Shown piece after piece: positions 55,015-63,048 of a stretch of 64,000 nt of DNA; position 1 is the first letter of the stretch; every line of letters starts with the position of its first letter. Under the pieces are notes generated by a model. The model was not told the origin of the DNA, did no database searches, and saw only the letters and a program-made list of their open reading frames with translations. The DNA is from Puia dinghuensis (lineage in GTDB: Bacteria; Bacteroidota; Bacteroidia; Chitinophagales; Chitinophagaceae): assembly GCF_014642875.1 (NCBI RefSeq), contig NZ_BMJC01000004.1, positions 234,070 through 298,069 on the forward strand, in the 5' to 3' direction. The translations under genes and the position numbers were made by a program.

Positions 55015-55037
55015 AATGTGCGGCCGAAGCGTTTCCG

Positions 55038-55068
55038 TAAAAATAACGCATCGGCCGCAAAACGCCAA
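55038..55068 (-). promoter_or_regulatory. Promoter-like -33/-7 pair of the exonuclease gene
   Basis: On the minus strand TTG (55066-55068), 20 bp, TATTTTTA (55038-55045), 23 nt before the ATG at 55014. A TAnnTTTA variant box. Confidence 0.4.
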
Positions 55069-55086
55069 TGATTGTAGGACTTCGGC

Positions 55087-55158
55087 CCGAGCCACCGGCT
55101 CGGCCCTCGTTCGCACCCTTCGCTTCGCTCGGGTGTGGACGAACCGCCGAAGCGGTTC
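55087..55158 (-). repeat. 3'-end hairpin element (copy E) after the mannose-1-phosphate guanylyltransferase gene
   Basis: GAACCGC-CGAA-GCGGTTC (55141-55158) begins 4 nt past the stop codon; an imperfect stem CGTTCGCACCC/GGGTGTGGACG follows, then CCGAGCC-ACC-GGCTCGG (55087-55103), with CTTCGGCC next to it. Same position and style as copies A-D, different sequence. Confidence 0.5.
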
Positions 55159-55162
55159 ATGG

Positions 55163-56245
55163 CTAAAGATACTGATCTCCCTTATTCCGCTTTACTTCGG
55201 CAACATATTCTTTGATCTCCTGCTCTTTTTCCCGCTTACAGATCAACAAAACATCGGGGGTGTCGACCACAATAACACTGTCCAGGCCTTGCAGGAGCAC
55301 GAGTTTGTCATTGGGGGCATGTACCATACAACGAGTGGCATCGATGACGATGACGTTGTCGCCGGCGACTGCGTTTTCCAGGTAGTCCTTCTCCAGGTTC
55401 TCGTAGGCGCTATTCCACGTTCCCAGATCGCTCCAGCCAAAAGAAGAGGGGATGACATAGACATTGTCCGCCTTTTCCATGATGCCAAAGTCGATGGAGA
55501 TATTGGTGCAGAGGGGATAGATCGCCTGAAGAGCTTCTTTTTCCGTGGGCGTATTGAATTTATCCTTGTCCGCGGCGAAGACGTCGTACATCTCGGGCAG
55601 GTATTTTTCAAACGCTTGAATGACGTTCTTCACCTGCCAGACGAAGATGCCGGCATTCCACAGGAAATCGCCGCTGGCCAAAAAGGTCTTGGCGAGCTCA
55701 AGATTGGGTTTCTCGGTGAAGGTCTTCACCTTATAGACGTTATCCGACACCGAATGCTGTTCGTATTGAATATATCCATATCCGGTATTGGGATAGGTGG
55801 GTTTTATGCCCAGCGTAATAAATGCGTTATGCTTACCCACAAAACTGAGCGCTTCCAGGCAGACCTTCGTGAAGGCCGTTTTGTCGAGAATAAGATGATC
55901 CGCCGGGGCTACAATAAGCGAAGCCTTGGGGTCCAGCTGCATCAGTTTGAAAGAAATATATGCAATACAGGGCGCAGTATTCTTCCGGGAGGGTTCGCCC
56001 AGGATATTCGCTGCCGGCAGATGGGGCAACTGTTCTTTTACGATGCCAACATACTCCTGCGAGGTGACCACGTAAATATTTTCAAGAGGGATCAAGGTGG
56101 AAAAGCGATCGAAGGTCCATTGTATAAGCGTCCGTCCCGTATTCAGAATATCGAGGAATTGCTTGGGGTAATCCTGGCGGCTCATCGGCCAGAAACGGCT
56201 GCCGATGCCACCGGCCATGATAACGACATAATGATGTTTGTTCAT
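55163..56245 (-). CDS. Mannose-1-phosphate guanylyltransferase
   Basis: 360 residues. Nucleotidyltransferase signature VIMAGGIGSRFWPMSRQDYPKQFLDI at the N-terminus; the substrate-binding loop FTEKPNLELA and FGWSDLGTWNSAYE are typical of ManC/GMP-type enzymes. It makes GDP-mannose for envelope polysaccharides and glycoproteins. It lacks the C-terminal phosphomannose isomerase domain of bifunctional ManC. Starts 8 bp after the arabinose-5-phosphate isomerase gene, suggesting a small envelope-sugar operon. Confidence 0.92.
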   Translation of the reverse strand: MNKHHYVVIMAGGIGSRFWPMSRQDYPKQFLDILNTGRTLIQWTFDRFSTLIPLENIYVVTSQEYVGIVKEQLPHLPAANILGEPSRKNTAPCIAYISFKLMQLDPKASLIVAPADHLILDKTAFTKVCLEALSFVGKHNAFITLGIKPTYPNTGYGYIQYEQHSVSDNVYKVKTFTEKPNLELAKTFLASGDFLWNAGIFVWQVKNVIQAFEKYLPEMYDVFAADKDKFNTPTEKEALQAIYPLCTNISIDFGIMEKADNVYVIPSSFGWSDLGTWNSAYENLEKDYLENAVAGDNVIVIDATRCMVHAPNDKLVLLQGLDSVIVVDTPDVLLICKREKEQEIKEYVAEVKRNKGDQYL

Positions 56246-56253
56246 AACTTCCT

Positions 56254-57258
56254 TTAAATTATTCCCTCCCGTATAAGATTGTTGAGATCGATAAAGCCCA
56301 GATATTGATTGCCGCTGGTGACCACCAGCCGGGTAATGTCGTGAACACGCATCAGGTCGAGCGCCTCGATAGCGAGTGCTTCTGGTTCTACCGTTTTGGG
56401 TTTTGTGGTCATGATATCCTTTGCCTTCAGGCCGGGGTGCAGCCCCTCCTTTTCCAGCAGCCGGCGAAGGTCGCCATCGGTGATGATGCCAAGCAGCCGT
56501 CCCTCTTCGTCGGTAACGGCCGTAGCGCCGAGACGACGAGACGTGATCTCGATGATCACCTCCCGCAAGGCGGTCTCGGGGGTCACCTGGGGTTGTTCGT
56601 TGTGGATGTATACTTCCTGAACCCGCAAGTATAGCTTTTTTCCCAGGGTACCACCCGGGTGGAAACGGGCAAAGTCGTCACTGCTGAAGCCGCGCATCTC
56701 CATCAGGGTGATGGCCAGCGCGTCACCCATCACCAGCTGTACCGTCGTGCTGCAGGTGGGGGCCAGACTGTTCATGCTGCTTGTCCCGGCTTCCTGGTCG
56801 ATGGTGGTGTTGAGGACGACATCGGACTGCCGGGCTAATACGGACTGGAGGTTGCCGACCATGGCGATCAGCGGGTTGCCAAATCCCCGGATAAAAGAGA
56901 GCAGCATTTTTATTTCGGGGCTTTCCCCGCTTTTGCTCACCAGGATAACGACATCCTGTTCCTGCACCATCCCCAGGTCGCCATGGATAGCATCGGCGGC
57001 GTGCAGGAAGATGGCGGGGGTGCCGGTGGAGTTGAGCGTGGCGACGATCTTCTGCGCGATGATCGCACTTTTACCGATGCCGCTGATGACCACTCTGCCC
57101 TTACAGGAAAAGATCATCTCCACCGCCTTCTCGAACTGGTCATCCATCAGCTGCTCCAGGGCCGCCACCGCAGCCGCTTCCATCCGGACGATATGCTTTC
57201 CTATCCCAATGATATTCTTAGCCCTGTTCATAATTTTGTCTTGCGGCATCTGGTTCAT
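56254..57258 (-). CDS. kdsD: D-arabinose 5-phosphate isomerase (KdsD/KpsF/GutQ family)
   Basis: 334 residues: an SIS domain (SGIGKSAIIAQKIVATLNSTG, LVSKSGESPEI, FHPGGTLGKKL) and two CBS domains (about 215-275 and 280-334). It converts ribulose 5-phosphate to arabinose 5-phosphate for Kdo, the inner-core sugar of lipopolysaccharide. A few in-frame Met codons near the N-terminus leave the exact start open (57258, 57249 or 57231). Paired with the guanylyltransferase gene, which fits LPS or capsule synthesis. Confidence 0.9.
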   Translation of the reverse strand: MNQMPQDKIMNRAKNIIGIGKHIVRMEAAAVAALEQLMDDQFEKAVEMIFSCKGRVVISGIGKSAIIAQKIVATLNSTGTPAIFLHAADAIHGDLGMVQEQDVVILVSKSGESPEIKMLLSFIRGFGNPLIAMVGNLQSVLARQSDVVLNTTIDQEAGTSSMNSLAPTCSTTVQLVMGDALAITLMEMRGFSSDDFARFHPGGTLGKKLYLRVQEVYIHNEQPQVTPETALREVIIEITSRRLGATAVTDEEGRLLGIITDGDLRRLLEKEGLHPGLKAKDIMTTKPKTVEPEALAIEALDLMRVHDITRLVVTSGNQYLGFIDLNNLIREGII

Positions 57259-57526
57259 GTGCCGGACTGGCCTTCTCCGTCGGCCATTATCGGTCGCAAA
57301 TCTAGATTAAAAAGGGTAAACCGCCTCTTTCGCCCCACCCCTTAGTCATTTTATAGAATTTTGCAAGGGGGGGATTTGCAACCGGTTGAAAAACAAAAAT
57401 ATACCTTTTTTATGCGTTGACTTTACATAATAAAAATCCCTCTATGTTTGTTCTTAGGTCGCCAATTTTAACATAATCCGCTAGCTCCTTACCCCCTTTT
57501 TGCGTAACTTCGCCATCCCTTAATTT
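57259..57526. other. Divergent intergenic region between kdsD and recQ, 5' part
   Basis: The 390-bp gap 57259-57648 separates two divergent genes and should hold both promoters. It is A/T-richer than its surroundings. A TAACTTCG sequence (57505-57512) after TTTTTGCG resembles a degenerate -7 box pointing towards recQ; I see no clear box for kdsD. A G7 run at 57367-57373 is the only notable low-complexity spot. A 39-codon frame at 57527-57646 fills the remainder. Confidence 0.4.
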
Positions 57527-57646
57527 ATGCCTATTAGTCCGATCCCTTGGGTAAACTATATCCGGCTACCTTATACTTTATTCTTGCCAGGAGAACATCA
57601 AGGGCTCTCAAAATCAGAGATTACGAGTGAGGAAGAAAATTATTGA
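57527..57646 (+). CDS. Possible leader peptide (39 aa) upstream of recQ
   Basis: ATG 57527 opens [19 protein letters not shown]... and ends with TGA at 57644-57646, 2 nt before the recQ ATG at 57649. The tight spacing would allow translational coupling. No family recognised; codon content is not distinctive, so it may be chance. Confidence 0.25.
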   Translation: MPISPIPWVNYIRLPYTLFLPGEHQGLSKSEITSEEENY

Positions 57647-57648
57647 GC

Positions 57649-59925
57649 ATGGCAACAACCGAAACAAAAAAAACTATCACAAGAAAGACCAAGACTGTTA
57701 GTAGCAAAACTGTCAGAGAAAAAGCCAAACCGTCCAATTCCCTGCTGGCGCAGTTGCAGGAGCATTTTGGTTTCGACGCCTTCAAAGACAACCAGGACAA
57801 GATCATCCAATCTTTATTATCCGGAAAGGACACTTTTGTCATCATGCCCACCGGGGGCGGCAAAAGCCTCTGCTACCAACTGCCCGCCATCATCAGTGAA
57901 GGCGTGGCCATCATCGTCAGCCCGCTGATCGCGCTGATGAAGAACCAGGTCGATCTCGTACGCAGCTATAGCAGCAAAGACAGCGTAGCCCACTTTCTCA
58001 ATTCCACCCTCAACAAGAAACAGATCAGGGAAGTACATGAAGACCTGCTCAACGGGCATACCAAGATGTTGTACGTAGCGCCCGAGACGCTTACGAAGCA
58101 GGAGAACATGGAATTCTTCAGCGACCTGAAGATCTCCTTTTTCGCCGTCGATGAAGCTCACTGTATCTCGGAATGGGGCCATGATTTCCGCCCGGAATAC
58201 CGCCGGCTGCGGGAGATGATGGACCAGATAAATCCTGACATCCCTGTAATAGCGCTGACGGCTACCGCCACGCCCAAGGTGAAAAGCGACATTATAAAGA
58301 ATCTTGGGTTGCGCGAGCCGAACATCTTTATTTCTTCTTTCAACCGGGGCAATCTCTACTACGAGATCCAGCCCAAGATCAAGAAGGACCAGACGATCAA
58401 GAGCATTGTCCGCTATATTGTCCAGCAGAAGGGCAAGAGCGGCATCATCTATACGCTTAACCGCAAGACGACCGAAGAGCTGGCCGATATGCTGGGAGCC
58501 AATGGTATCAAAGCCGTGGCTTACCATGCGGGACTCGACAGCAAGCTACGGGCCGAAAGACAGGACCTCTTCCTCAACGAGGATGTCCAGGTCATCGTGG
58601 CCACCATCGCCTTTGGGATGGGTATTGACAAGCCGGACATTCGGTTCGTCATCCACTTCAATATCCCCAAGTCGATCGAAAATTACTACCAGGAAACGGG
58701 TCGTGCCGGCCGTGACGGGCTTGAAGGTAATTGCATTCTCTACTATTCTCATAAGGACGTCCACAAGCTCGAACACCTCATGAAAGACAAGCCCCTCAGC
58801 GAGCGGGAGGTGGGTGCACAGCTTATCAACGAGATGGTAGGCTATGCCGAAAGCGGGGTCTGCCGCCGCAAGATCCTGATGAGCTATTTTGGGGAAGAAT
58901 ATACAACGGAGAACTGCGGCAACTGTGACAACTGTCTCCATCCCAAAGAGCAGGTGGAAGCCCGTGACCATGCCGTCAAGGTGCTGAAGGTGATAAAGGC
59001 TTTGGACGAGCGGTTTGCGACGTCCTATGTCATCAACATCCTCGCCGGGAAGCTGACGCCGCAGATCCAGATGTTCCGTCATGAAGGCATCGGGGAATTC
59101 GGCATTGGCAAAGAGGACCCGGAGCATCTCTGGAATTCCCTTATCCGGCAGCTGTTGCTGGACGATATGCTGAAGAAAGATATCGAAGAATATGGCGTGC
59201 TAAAGATCACGAAGAAGGGCGAGGATTTCCTGAAGAAGCCCCGCTCTTTCAAGATCGTGTTGAACAATTTATTCGAAGAGGCCAATGCCGATGACGAGGA
59301 AGAGAATACGGAAGCGGCCGGCGCCACCTCCGTCGACGAGAAACTGTTCAATCTACTGAAAGATCTGCGCCAGAAAGAGGCTAAGAAGAAAAGCCTTCCT
59401 CCCTTTGTCATTTTCCTGGAGACCTCCCTGCAGGACATGGCAACGATGTATCCGACTACGGTCCAGGAGCTGGAAAAATGCCAGGGTGTCAGCAAAGGCA
59501 AGGCCCTGCGTTATGGCAAGCCTTTTATCGAGCTCATCGCCCGGTATGTCGAAGAGAACGACATCCAGAAGCCTGATGACTTTGTGATGAAGAGCGTCGT
59601 CAACAAGAGCGTCAATAAGGTCTATATCATCCAGCAGGTGGACAAGAAGATCCCGCTGGAGACCATTGCCAAAAATAAAGACCTACGGCTGGATGCCTTA
59701 CTGGAGGATATGGAGACCATTGCCGCCAGCGGCACCAAGCTCAACCTCGACTATGCCGTTGACGAGATGCTCGATGAATATGAGCAGGACGAGATCATCG
59801 ACTACTTCAAGAGCTGTGAGACCAGCAGTCTGCAGGTGGCCCAACAGGAACTTTCCGAAGGTAATTTCACCTGGGAGCAGCTGAAGATCATGCGGATCAA
59901 ATTCCTGAGCGAATACGGGATGTAA
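57649..59925 (+). CDS. recQ: ATP-dependent DNA helicase RecQ
   Basis: 758 residues. Motif [15 protein letters not shown] (Lys72), motif [19 protein letters not shown] (Asp168), motif III ALTATA, motif [12 protein letters not shown]. The RecQ zinc-binding Cys are at residues 405, 423, 426 and 429 (CRRK ... CGNCDNC). A winged-helix RQC region follows, then an HRDC domain ([11 protein letters not shown]-like segment, about 585-655), and an extra C-terminal helical region of about 100 residues. It unwinds DNA 3'-5' in recombination and fork repair. Start ATG 57649 is preferred to a TTG two codons upstream. Confidence 0.94.
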   Translation: MATTETKKTITRKTKTVSSKTVREKAKPSNSLLAQLQEHFGFDAFKDNQDKIIQSLLSGKDTFVIMPTGGGKSLCYQLPAIISEGVAIIVSPLIALMKNQVDLVRSYSSKDSVAHFLNSTLNKKQIREVHEDLLNGHTKMLYVAPETLTKQENMEFFSDLKISFFAVDEAHCISEWGHDFRPEYRRLREMMDQINPDIPVIALTATATPKVKSDIIKNLGLREPNIFISSFNRGNLYYEIQPKIKKDQTIKSIVRYIVQQKGKSGIIYTLNRKTTEELADMLGANGIKAVAYHAGLDSKLRAERQDLFLNEDVQVIVATIAFGMGIDKPDIRFVIHFNIPKSIENYYQETGRAGRDGLEGNCILYYSHKDVHKLEHLMKDKPLSEREVGAQLINEMVGYAESGVCRRKILMSYFGEEYTTENCGNCDNCLHPKEQVEARDHAVKVLKVIKALDERFATSYVINILAGKLTPQIQMFRHEGIGEFGIGKEDPEHLWNSLIRQLLLDDMLKKDIEEYGVLKITKKGEDFLKKPRSFKIVLNNLFEEANADDEEENTEAAGATSVDEKLFNLLKDLRQKEAKKKSLPPFVIFLETSLQDMATMYPTTVQELEKCQGVSKGKALRYGKPFIELIARYVEENDIQKPDDFVMKSVVNKSVNKVYIIQQVDKKIPLETIAKNKDLRLDALLEDMETIAASGTKLNLDYAVDEMLDEYEQDEIIDYFKSCETSSLQVAQQELSEGNFTWEQLKIMRIKFLSEYGM

Positions 59926-59936
59926 GAGTGGCGGGC

Positions 59937-59952
59937 GGGCCAATGCCGGCCC
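59937..59952. terminator. Shared hairpin between recQ and the VOC gene
   Basis: GGGCC-AATGCC-GGCCC lies in the 29-bp gap between two convergent stop codons, so it may serve both genes. No T tail follows on the plus strand beyond a short CTACTATTT. Confidence 0.45.
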
Positions 59953-59954
59953 TA

Positions 59955-60347
59955 CTATTTCGACTTGGGCCGTCCGAAGAACAAGACATATCCATCGGCA
60001 TCCTCCAGCTCAAATCCGCGCAACCCATCATGGTCATCGAGGAGGGGGCGGCAGAATGTTGCCCCGCGCGAACAATATTCCTCAAACAAGCGGTCCGGTT
60101 CCGCGGCAGAAATATAGGCATCCCAGCGTGCCCATTTATGACGGGTATGATTGGGGACAGGTTTTACATCCGCGGTAATCTCCTTAAGCATAATGTTAAC
60201 CTCTTCGCGGCCGACAATCGCAAAAAAAGGATTCTCTTCCGGACCGATGAACCGTACTTCGAATCCCAGCTTATCTACATAGAACGATACCGAAGCCTTC
60301 AGGCTCGTAACGATAAAAAATGGGGAAACGTAGGTAAGGTTGGCCAT
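59955..60347 (-). CDS. VOC (glyoxalase/bleomycin resistance) family protein
   Basis: 130 residues. Two beta-alpha-beta-beta-beta units: VSPFFIVTSLKASVSFYVDKLGFEV and RWDAYISAAEPDRLFEEYCSRG, ending in the typical DHDGLRGFELEDADGYVLFFGRP. The Glu of the last segment is a possible metal ligand, but the first-half His is not evident, so catalysis is uncertain. ATG 60347 preferred over TTG 60353. Diverges from the cupin gene. Confidence 0.82.
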   Translation of the reverse strand: MANLTYVSPFFIVTSLKASVSFYVDKLGFEVRFIGPEENPFFAIVGREEVNIMLKEITADVKPVPNHTRHKWARWDAYISAAEPDRLFEEYCSRGATFCRPLLDDHDGLRGFELEDADGYVLFFGRPKSK

Positions 60348-60363
60348 TGGCAAGGTGTTTATG

Positions 60364-60371
60364 CAAATTTA
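60364..60371 (-). promoter_or_regulatory. -7 promoter box of the VOC gene
   Basis: TAAATTTG on the minus strand, TAnnTTTG match, 16 nt before the ATG at 60347. Confidence 0.4.
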
Positions 60372-60425
60372 CGGGACTTTAAACAACGGAGTTTCACCGT
60401 TATATTCATAGCAAAATCGACCAAA

Positions 60426-60752
60426 TTGACCATAATAGACATCCAGGAAAAAATACAGGGGAAGGATACCGGATACTTCAATGACATTCTTACCCGCGTG
60501 AATGACCAGGTCGTGCGGGTGAGCGTTATGACCCAACCTTATTTCTGGCATCTGCACCCCAATTCCGATGAGACCTTCCTGGTGATGGAAGGCTCGATCT
60601 TTATCGATCTGGACGATAAAACCGTGGAATTGTTTCCCGGTCAGCTCTTTACTATTCCCCGGAACATAAAGCACCGGACGAGGCCCAACGGCGAGCGTTC
60701 GGTCAACCTGACTATCGAAAGTGCTGATCTGCAAACAATAAAATTGGAGTAG
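60426..60752 (+). CDS. Small cupin-domain protein
   Basis: 108 residues from a TTG start. A single cupin_2 barrel: HLHPNSDETFLVMEGSIFIDLDDKTVELFPGQLFTIPRNIKHRTRPNG gives metal-binding His, His, Glu and the distal His. Upstream the frame stays open to 59928 but that part is antisense to the VOC gene and does not resemble a protein, so the longer form is rejected. The nearest possible start to the domain is TTG 60426; there is no in-frame ATG between the VOC start codon and the cupin domain. The substrate is unknown. Confidence 0.75.
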   Translation: MTIIDIQEKIQGKDTGYFNDILTRVNDQVVRVSVMTQPYFWHLHPNSDETFLVMEGSIFIDLDDKTVELFPGQLFTIPRNIKHRTRPNGERSVNLTIESADLQTIKLE

Positions 60753-60800
60753 TTCTGAAAGATTTCGCAACCCAAATTTCATTATTTTCATCGGAAAGCC

Positions 60801-60808
60801 TATTTTTG
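60801..60808 (+). promoter_or_regulatory. -7 promoter box of the tRNA-Phe gene
   Basis: TATTTTTG fits TAnnTTTG, 25 nt before the mature tRNA 5' end at 60834. Confidence 0.45.
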
Positions 60809-60833
60809 CAGCCCCGATCCCCTTCGGGAAGGA

Positions 60834-60906
60834 GGTGCGGTAGCTCAGTCGGTAGAGCAAAGGACTGAAAATCCTTGTGTCGGCGGTTCGATCCCGCCCC
60901 ACACCA
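60834..60906 (+). tRNA. tRNA-Phe (anticodon GAA)
   Basis: 73-nt cloverleaf: D stem GCTC/GAGC, anticodon stem AAGGA/TCCTT with loop CTGAAAA (GAA), variable loop GTGTC, T stem GGCGG/CCGCC with loop TTCGATC, discriminator A; CCA is not encoded. The acceptor stem GGTGCGG/CCACACC has one mismatch, C5 against A68. Position in the window marks the change to an AT-rich accessory stretch downstream. Confidence 0.93.
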
Positions 60907-60921
60907 CGAAGTCAACAAGTA

Positions 60922-60962
60922 ATCGCCTATAAATCAAAAATTTATAGGCGATTTTATTTTTT
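60922..60962 (+). terminator. Rho-independent terminator after tRNA-Phe
   Basis: 12-bp perfect stem ATCGCCTATAAA (60922-60933)/TTTATAGGCGAT (60941-60952), 7-nt loop, then TTTATTTTTT. The stem's A/T-rich end would also allow function for the convergent lipoprotein gene. Confidence 0.75.
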
Positions 60963-60998
60963 CGGGGACATTTTGGGGGAACCCCCATTAACCTTGAT

Positions 60999-61595
60999 CT
61001 AGTTTTCATATCCACCTATCGTAATCACCGCTCTTGCACCCCTTAATTCAAAAGAAAATGGCTCGTAAATCTTGTTTGTAACAGAAGTGTCCTCATTGAT
61101 GATGTTGTAAGCCCTGGAATTTGAGTCGGCATCATCTGTGCGCCGGGTATAAAGATTCTTAGCCAGGCATTCGGCGTATTTTGAATCAAAGCCTCCGCCC
61201 AGGAAATTTTTCGCCAGCCAGCCAGCCTTTTTAAGGAGGTATGCGGAGTCGCTATACCGTGAGGAATCTGTACTGTAGATTGCGGTATAGGAAAAGTCGA
61301 CGCAGCCGCCGATATGGAGCCACAGTGTATCATTCCCCGGAAATTTTACAATGGCCTGGTAGTTTTTCCCGTCCCATATGAAGGAGATATCCTTGTCATA
61401 TTTTTTTAGCTTTTCTGTAGTGAATTTGTACGCGCTGGTATCAAATACACATTCATTCGTGGCTGGGGTATCCTGAACGGGTTTCTTTACGCTTGGCAAG
61501 GTATCCTCTGCTTTGGCTTGGCGCTTATCGCTTGAAGAAGAACAGTTGACAAAAAATATGGATATGAAAAGCAGGCTGGCAAGGATTAACCTCAT
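60999..61595 (-). CDS. Putative lipoprotein of unknown function
   Basis: 198 residues. A lipoprotein signal peptide (MRLILASLLFISIFFVNC) has Cys18 as the likely lipidated residue, followed by SSSSDK and a Lys/Pro-rich linker. The mature part contains Cys in NECVFD, GGCVDF and AECLAKN and an aromatic-rich core (FIWDGKNYQAIVKFPGNDTLWLHIGG). No domain recognised. Located just inside the accessory-looking stretch after the tRNA-Phe. Confidence 0.7.
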   Translation of the reverse strand: MRLILASLLFISIFFVNCSSSSDKRQAKAEDTLPSVKKPVQDTPATNECVFDTSAYKFTTEKLKKYDKDISFIWDGKNYQAIVKFPGNDTLWLHIGGCVDFSYTAIYSTDSSRYSDSAYLLKKAGWLAKNFLGGGFDSKYAECLAKNLYTRRTDDADSNSRAYNIINEDTSVTNKIYEPFSFELRGARAVITIGGYEN

Positions 61596-61797
61596 CGGAG
61601 TTTAGAATTATAGTATTTGTTCTTTACGATAAAATGGCAATCTTATTGTGCGGCCTTAACTTCAAGATCCTGATTCCTTTTAATTATATTTATCCAAACC
61701 GATTCCTAACCAACATATCGACCGATGTCCATCCGAAACAGACTGTTCAAGTTCATTTTCTTCCGTTCTATGTTCACCAGAGATATGGGGAAAAAAG

Positions 61798-61965
61798 GTG
61801 ACGCGTCTTACGCAACTGATTGAAAACATCCAGCTATTCACGCTCGATGACCTGTTTAGAATCGGCCGTCTTTGTGACTTGACCGTATCGGAAATGCTCG
61901 CGTTGGCCGAACAGGAGTATTTAAAACAACCGGCCAGAAAAAAGGAAACTAATTCTTTATTGTAG
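61798..61965 (+). CDS. Possible small protein (55 aa)
   Basis: GTG start at 61798; MTRLTQLIENIQLFTLDDLFRI and the following CDLTVSEMLALAEQEYL look like two helices with regular hydrophobic spacing, suggestive of a small folded or coiled-coil protein rather than chance. A different frame just upstream (ATG 61725, 32 codons) overlaps its start. No family recognised. Confidence 0.35.
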   Translation: MTRLTQLIENIQLFTLDDLFRIGRLCDLTVSEMLALAEQEYLKQPARKKETNSLL

Positions 61966-61992
61966 CCTCCTACTAATACGTAAATCGATATT

Positions 61993-62175
61993 ATGCCCAG
62001 GAGAAAATCGAACGCTACATTTTGGTACCAGCGAAATAATTTTAAATTCAGGGGGCAAACTGATGAGGATCGACGTTCTATGCGGATCGATAATATTTTG
62101 TATTGGATTTATCGCATTCTTCTTGCTATAACTGCGCTCATTTTTGCTATTACTCATTTGGTAAAAAGTCACTAA
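61993..62175 (+). CDS. Possible small membrane protein (60 aa)
   Basis: ATG 61993. A basic N-terminus (MPRRKSNATFWYQRNNFKFRG) is followed by one strong transmembrane helix (ILYWIYRILLAITALIFAITHLV) and a short KSH tail. The arrangement is typical of single-span small membrane proteins. Function unknown. Confidence 0.4.
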   Translation: MPRRKSNATFWYQRNNFKFRGQTDEDRRSMRIDNILYWIYRILLAITALIFAITHLVKSH

Positions 62176-62179
62176 ACAA

Positions 62180-62315
62180 AACCCTCCACCGCTGCAATAT
62201 CATCTGCGGCTGGGTTCGATATCTGAGGGTTCCAGTCCACTGAAGCGGGGGGAATGGCGTAAAAACCACTCCCCCCGTTCTCGTTTTCTCCCCAAACCCG
62301 CGCCTGCTAGGCGCG
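62180..62315. other. Structured, probably non-coding stretch
   Basis: Three successive inverted repeats: AACCC (62180-62184) with GGGTT (62212-62216) enclosing partly pairing GC-rich bases; an 11-of-12-bp stem CGGGGGGAATGG (62246-62257) with CCACTCCCCCCG (62266-62277) and an 8-nt loop; and CGCGCC-TGCTA-GGCGCG (62299-62315). The 580-bp stretch 62176-62754 around it shows no gene I can support. Candidate small RNA or mobile-element end; no family recognised. Confidence 0.35.
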
Positions 62316-62754
62316 TTTGCATCAGGATTGCTTTCGGCCATGCTTCTTAGGAGATTAGACGGCAGGGAAATATTGCTTAAGAAAAGGGTCTTTGTCCAAA
62401 AGTTCAAAACTTAAATCACGCACTCGAGGCATTTTTTTATGGATTCAGGGCGAAATTACCTTTCTAATGACAATATTCCTTTCGGGCCGCTACAGCCTGG
62501 GTCACCCGAAGTTCAGCCGACCTGGCGAAATCTGGACATGGGTCTTCCAAGTGCAATAATCTCTTTATTTCTCCCCGGTAGCACTGTGCGCTACGTGGCG
62601 GAGGTGGCGATGATTGCTGCGACAATCCTATTGAAAGGAAATACCACCTCATAATGAAACTGCTCGGACAAGGGATTTGGTCATTCGGACATTTTTATTA
62701 AGAAATTAAAAACCATTTAGTTAATGGCTATTTGGACATTTGGACATGACCAAA

Positions 62755-63048
62755 TTAGTCCAAATCATTTAGCTTTTTCAGACCCTCTTCCGTGAGTGAA
62801 TATTGCTTGTTACGGGTAGCACCTGCACTTTTAACCCAGCCATGTTGCTCCAACATTTCCAGGTCGCGTCGTATCGTCCGGCCAGAAGTATTAAACTGCT
62901 CAGACAATAGAGCAATATTCAATGTTATACTGTCACGTAAGTTTTGCAGTATGATAAGCATTCGTTGCATACGGTCAGCACTTACCTGCAATCCGTCCTC
63001 TGGTTTCTTTTCAATTACTTTATCTCTCTGAAGTATTATCGTAAAAAA
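62755..63048 (-). pseudogene. C-terminal winged-helix part of the frameshifted AlbA_2-type gene
   Basis: This frame encodes TIILQRDKVIEKKP ... SEQFNTSGRTIRRDLEMLEQHGWVKSAG, a helix-turn-helix/winged-helix segment with a YSLTEEG wing, the usual C-terminus of AlbA_2/ATP-dependent-helicase-like regulators. It joins exactly to the upstream frame if one base is removed from the A7 run at 63043-63049. A separate start codon exists at 63063 but would begin inside the conserved FSGFF segment of the larger frame, so an independent gene is unlikely. Confidence 0.65.

Noticed and set aside
59928-60425. N-terminal extension of the cupin frame
   Set aside because: Opposite the VOC gene and not protein-like; the cupin domain begins after 60426.
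62150-62407. 85-codon minus-strand frame across the structured stretch
   Set aside because: It runs through the strong hairpins, which constrain base composition; more likely non-coding.
62439-62654. 71-codon plus-strand frame in the accessory tail
   Set aside because: No convincing hydrophobic or charge pattern, no promoter, no family; not better than chance.
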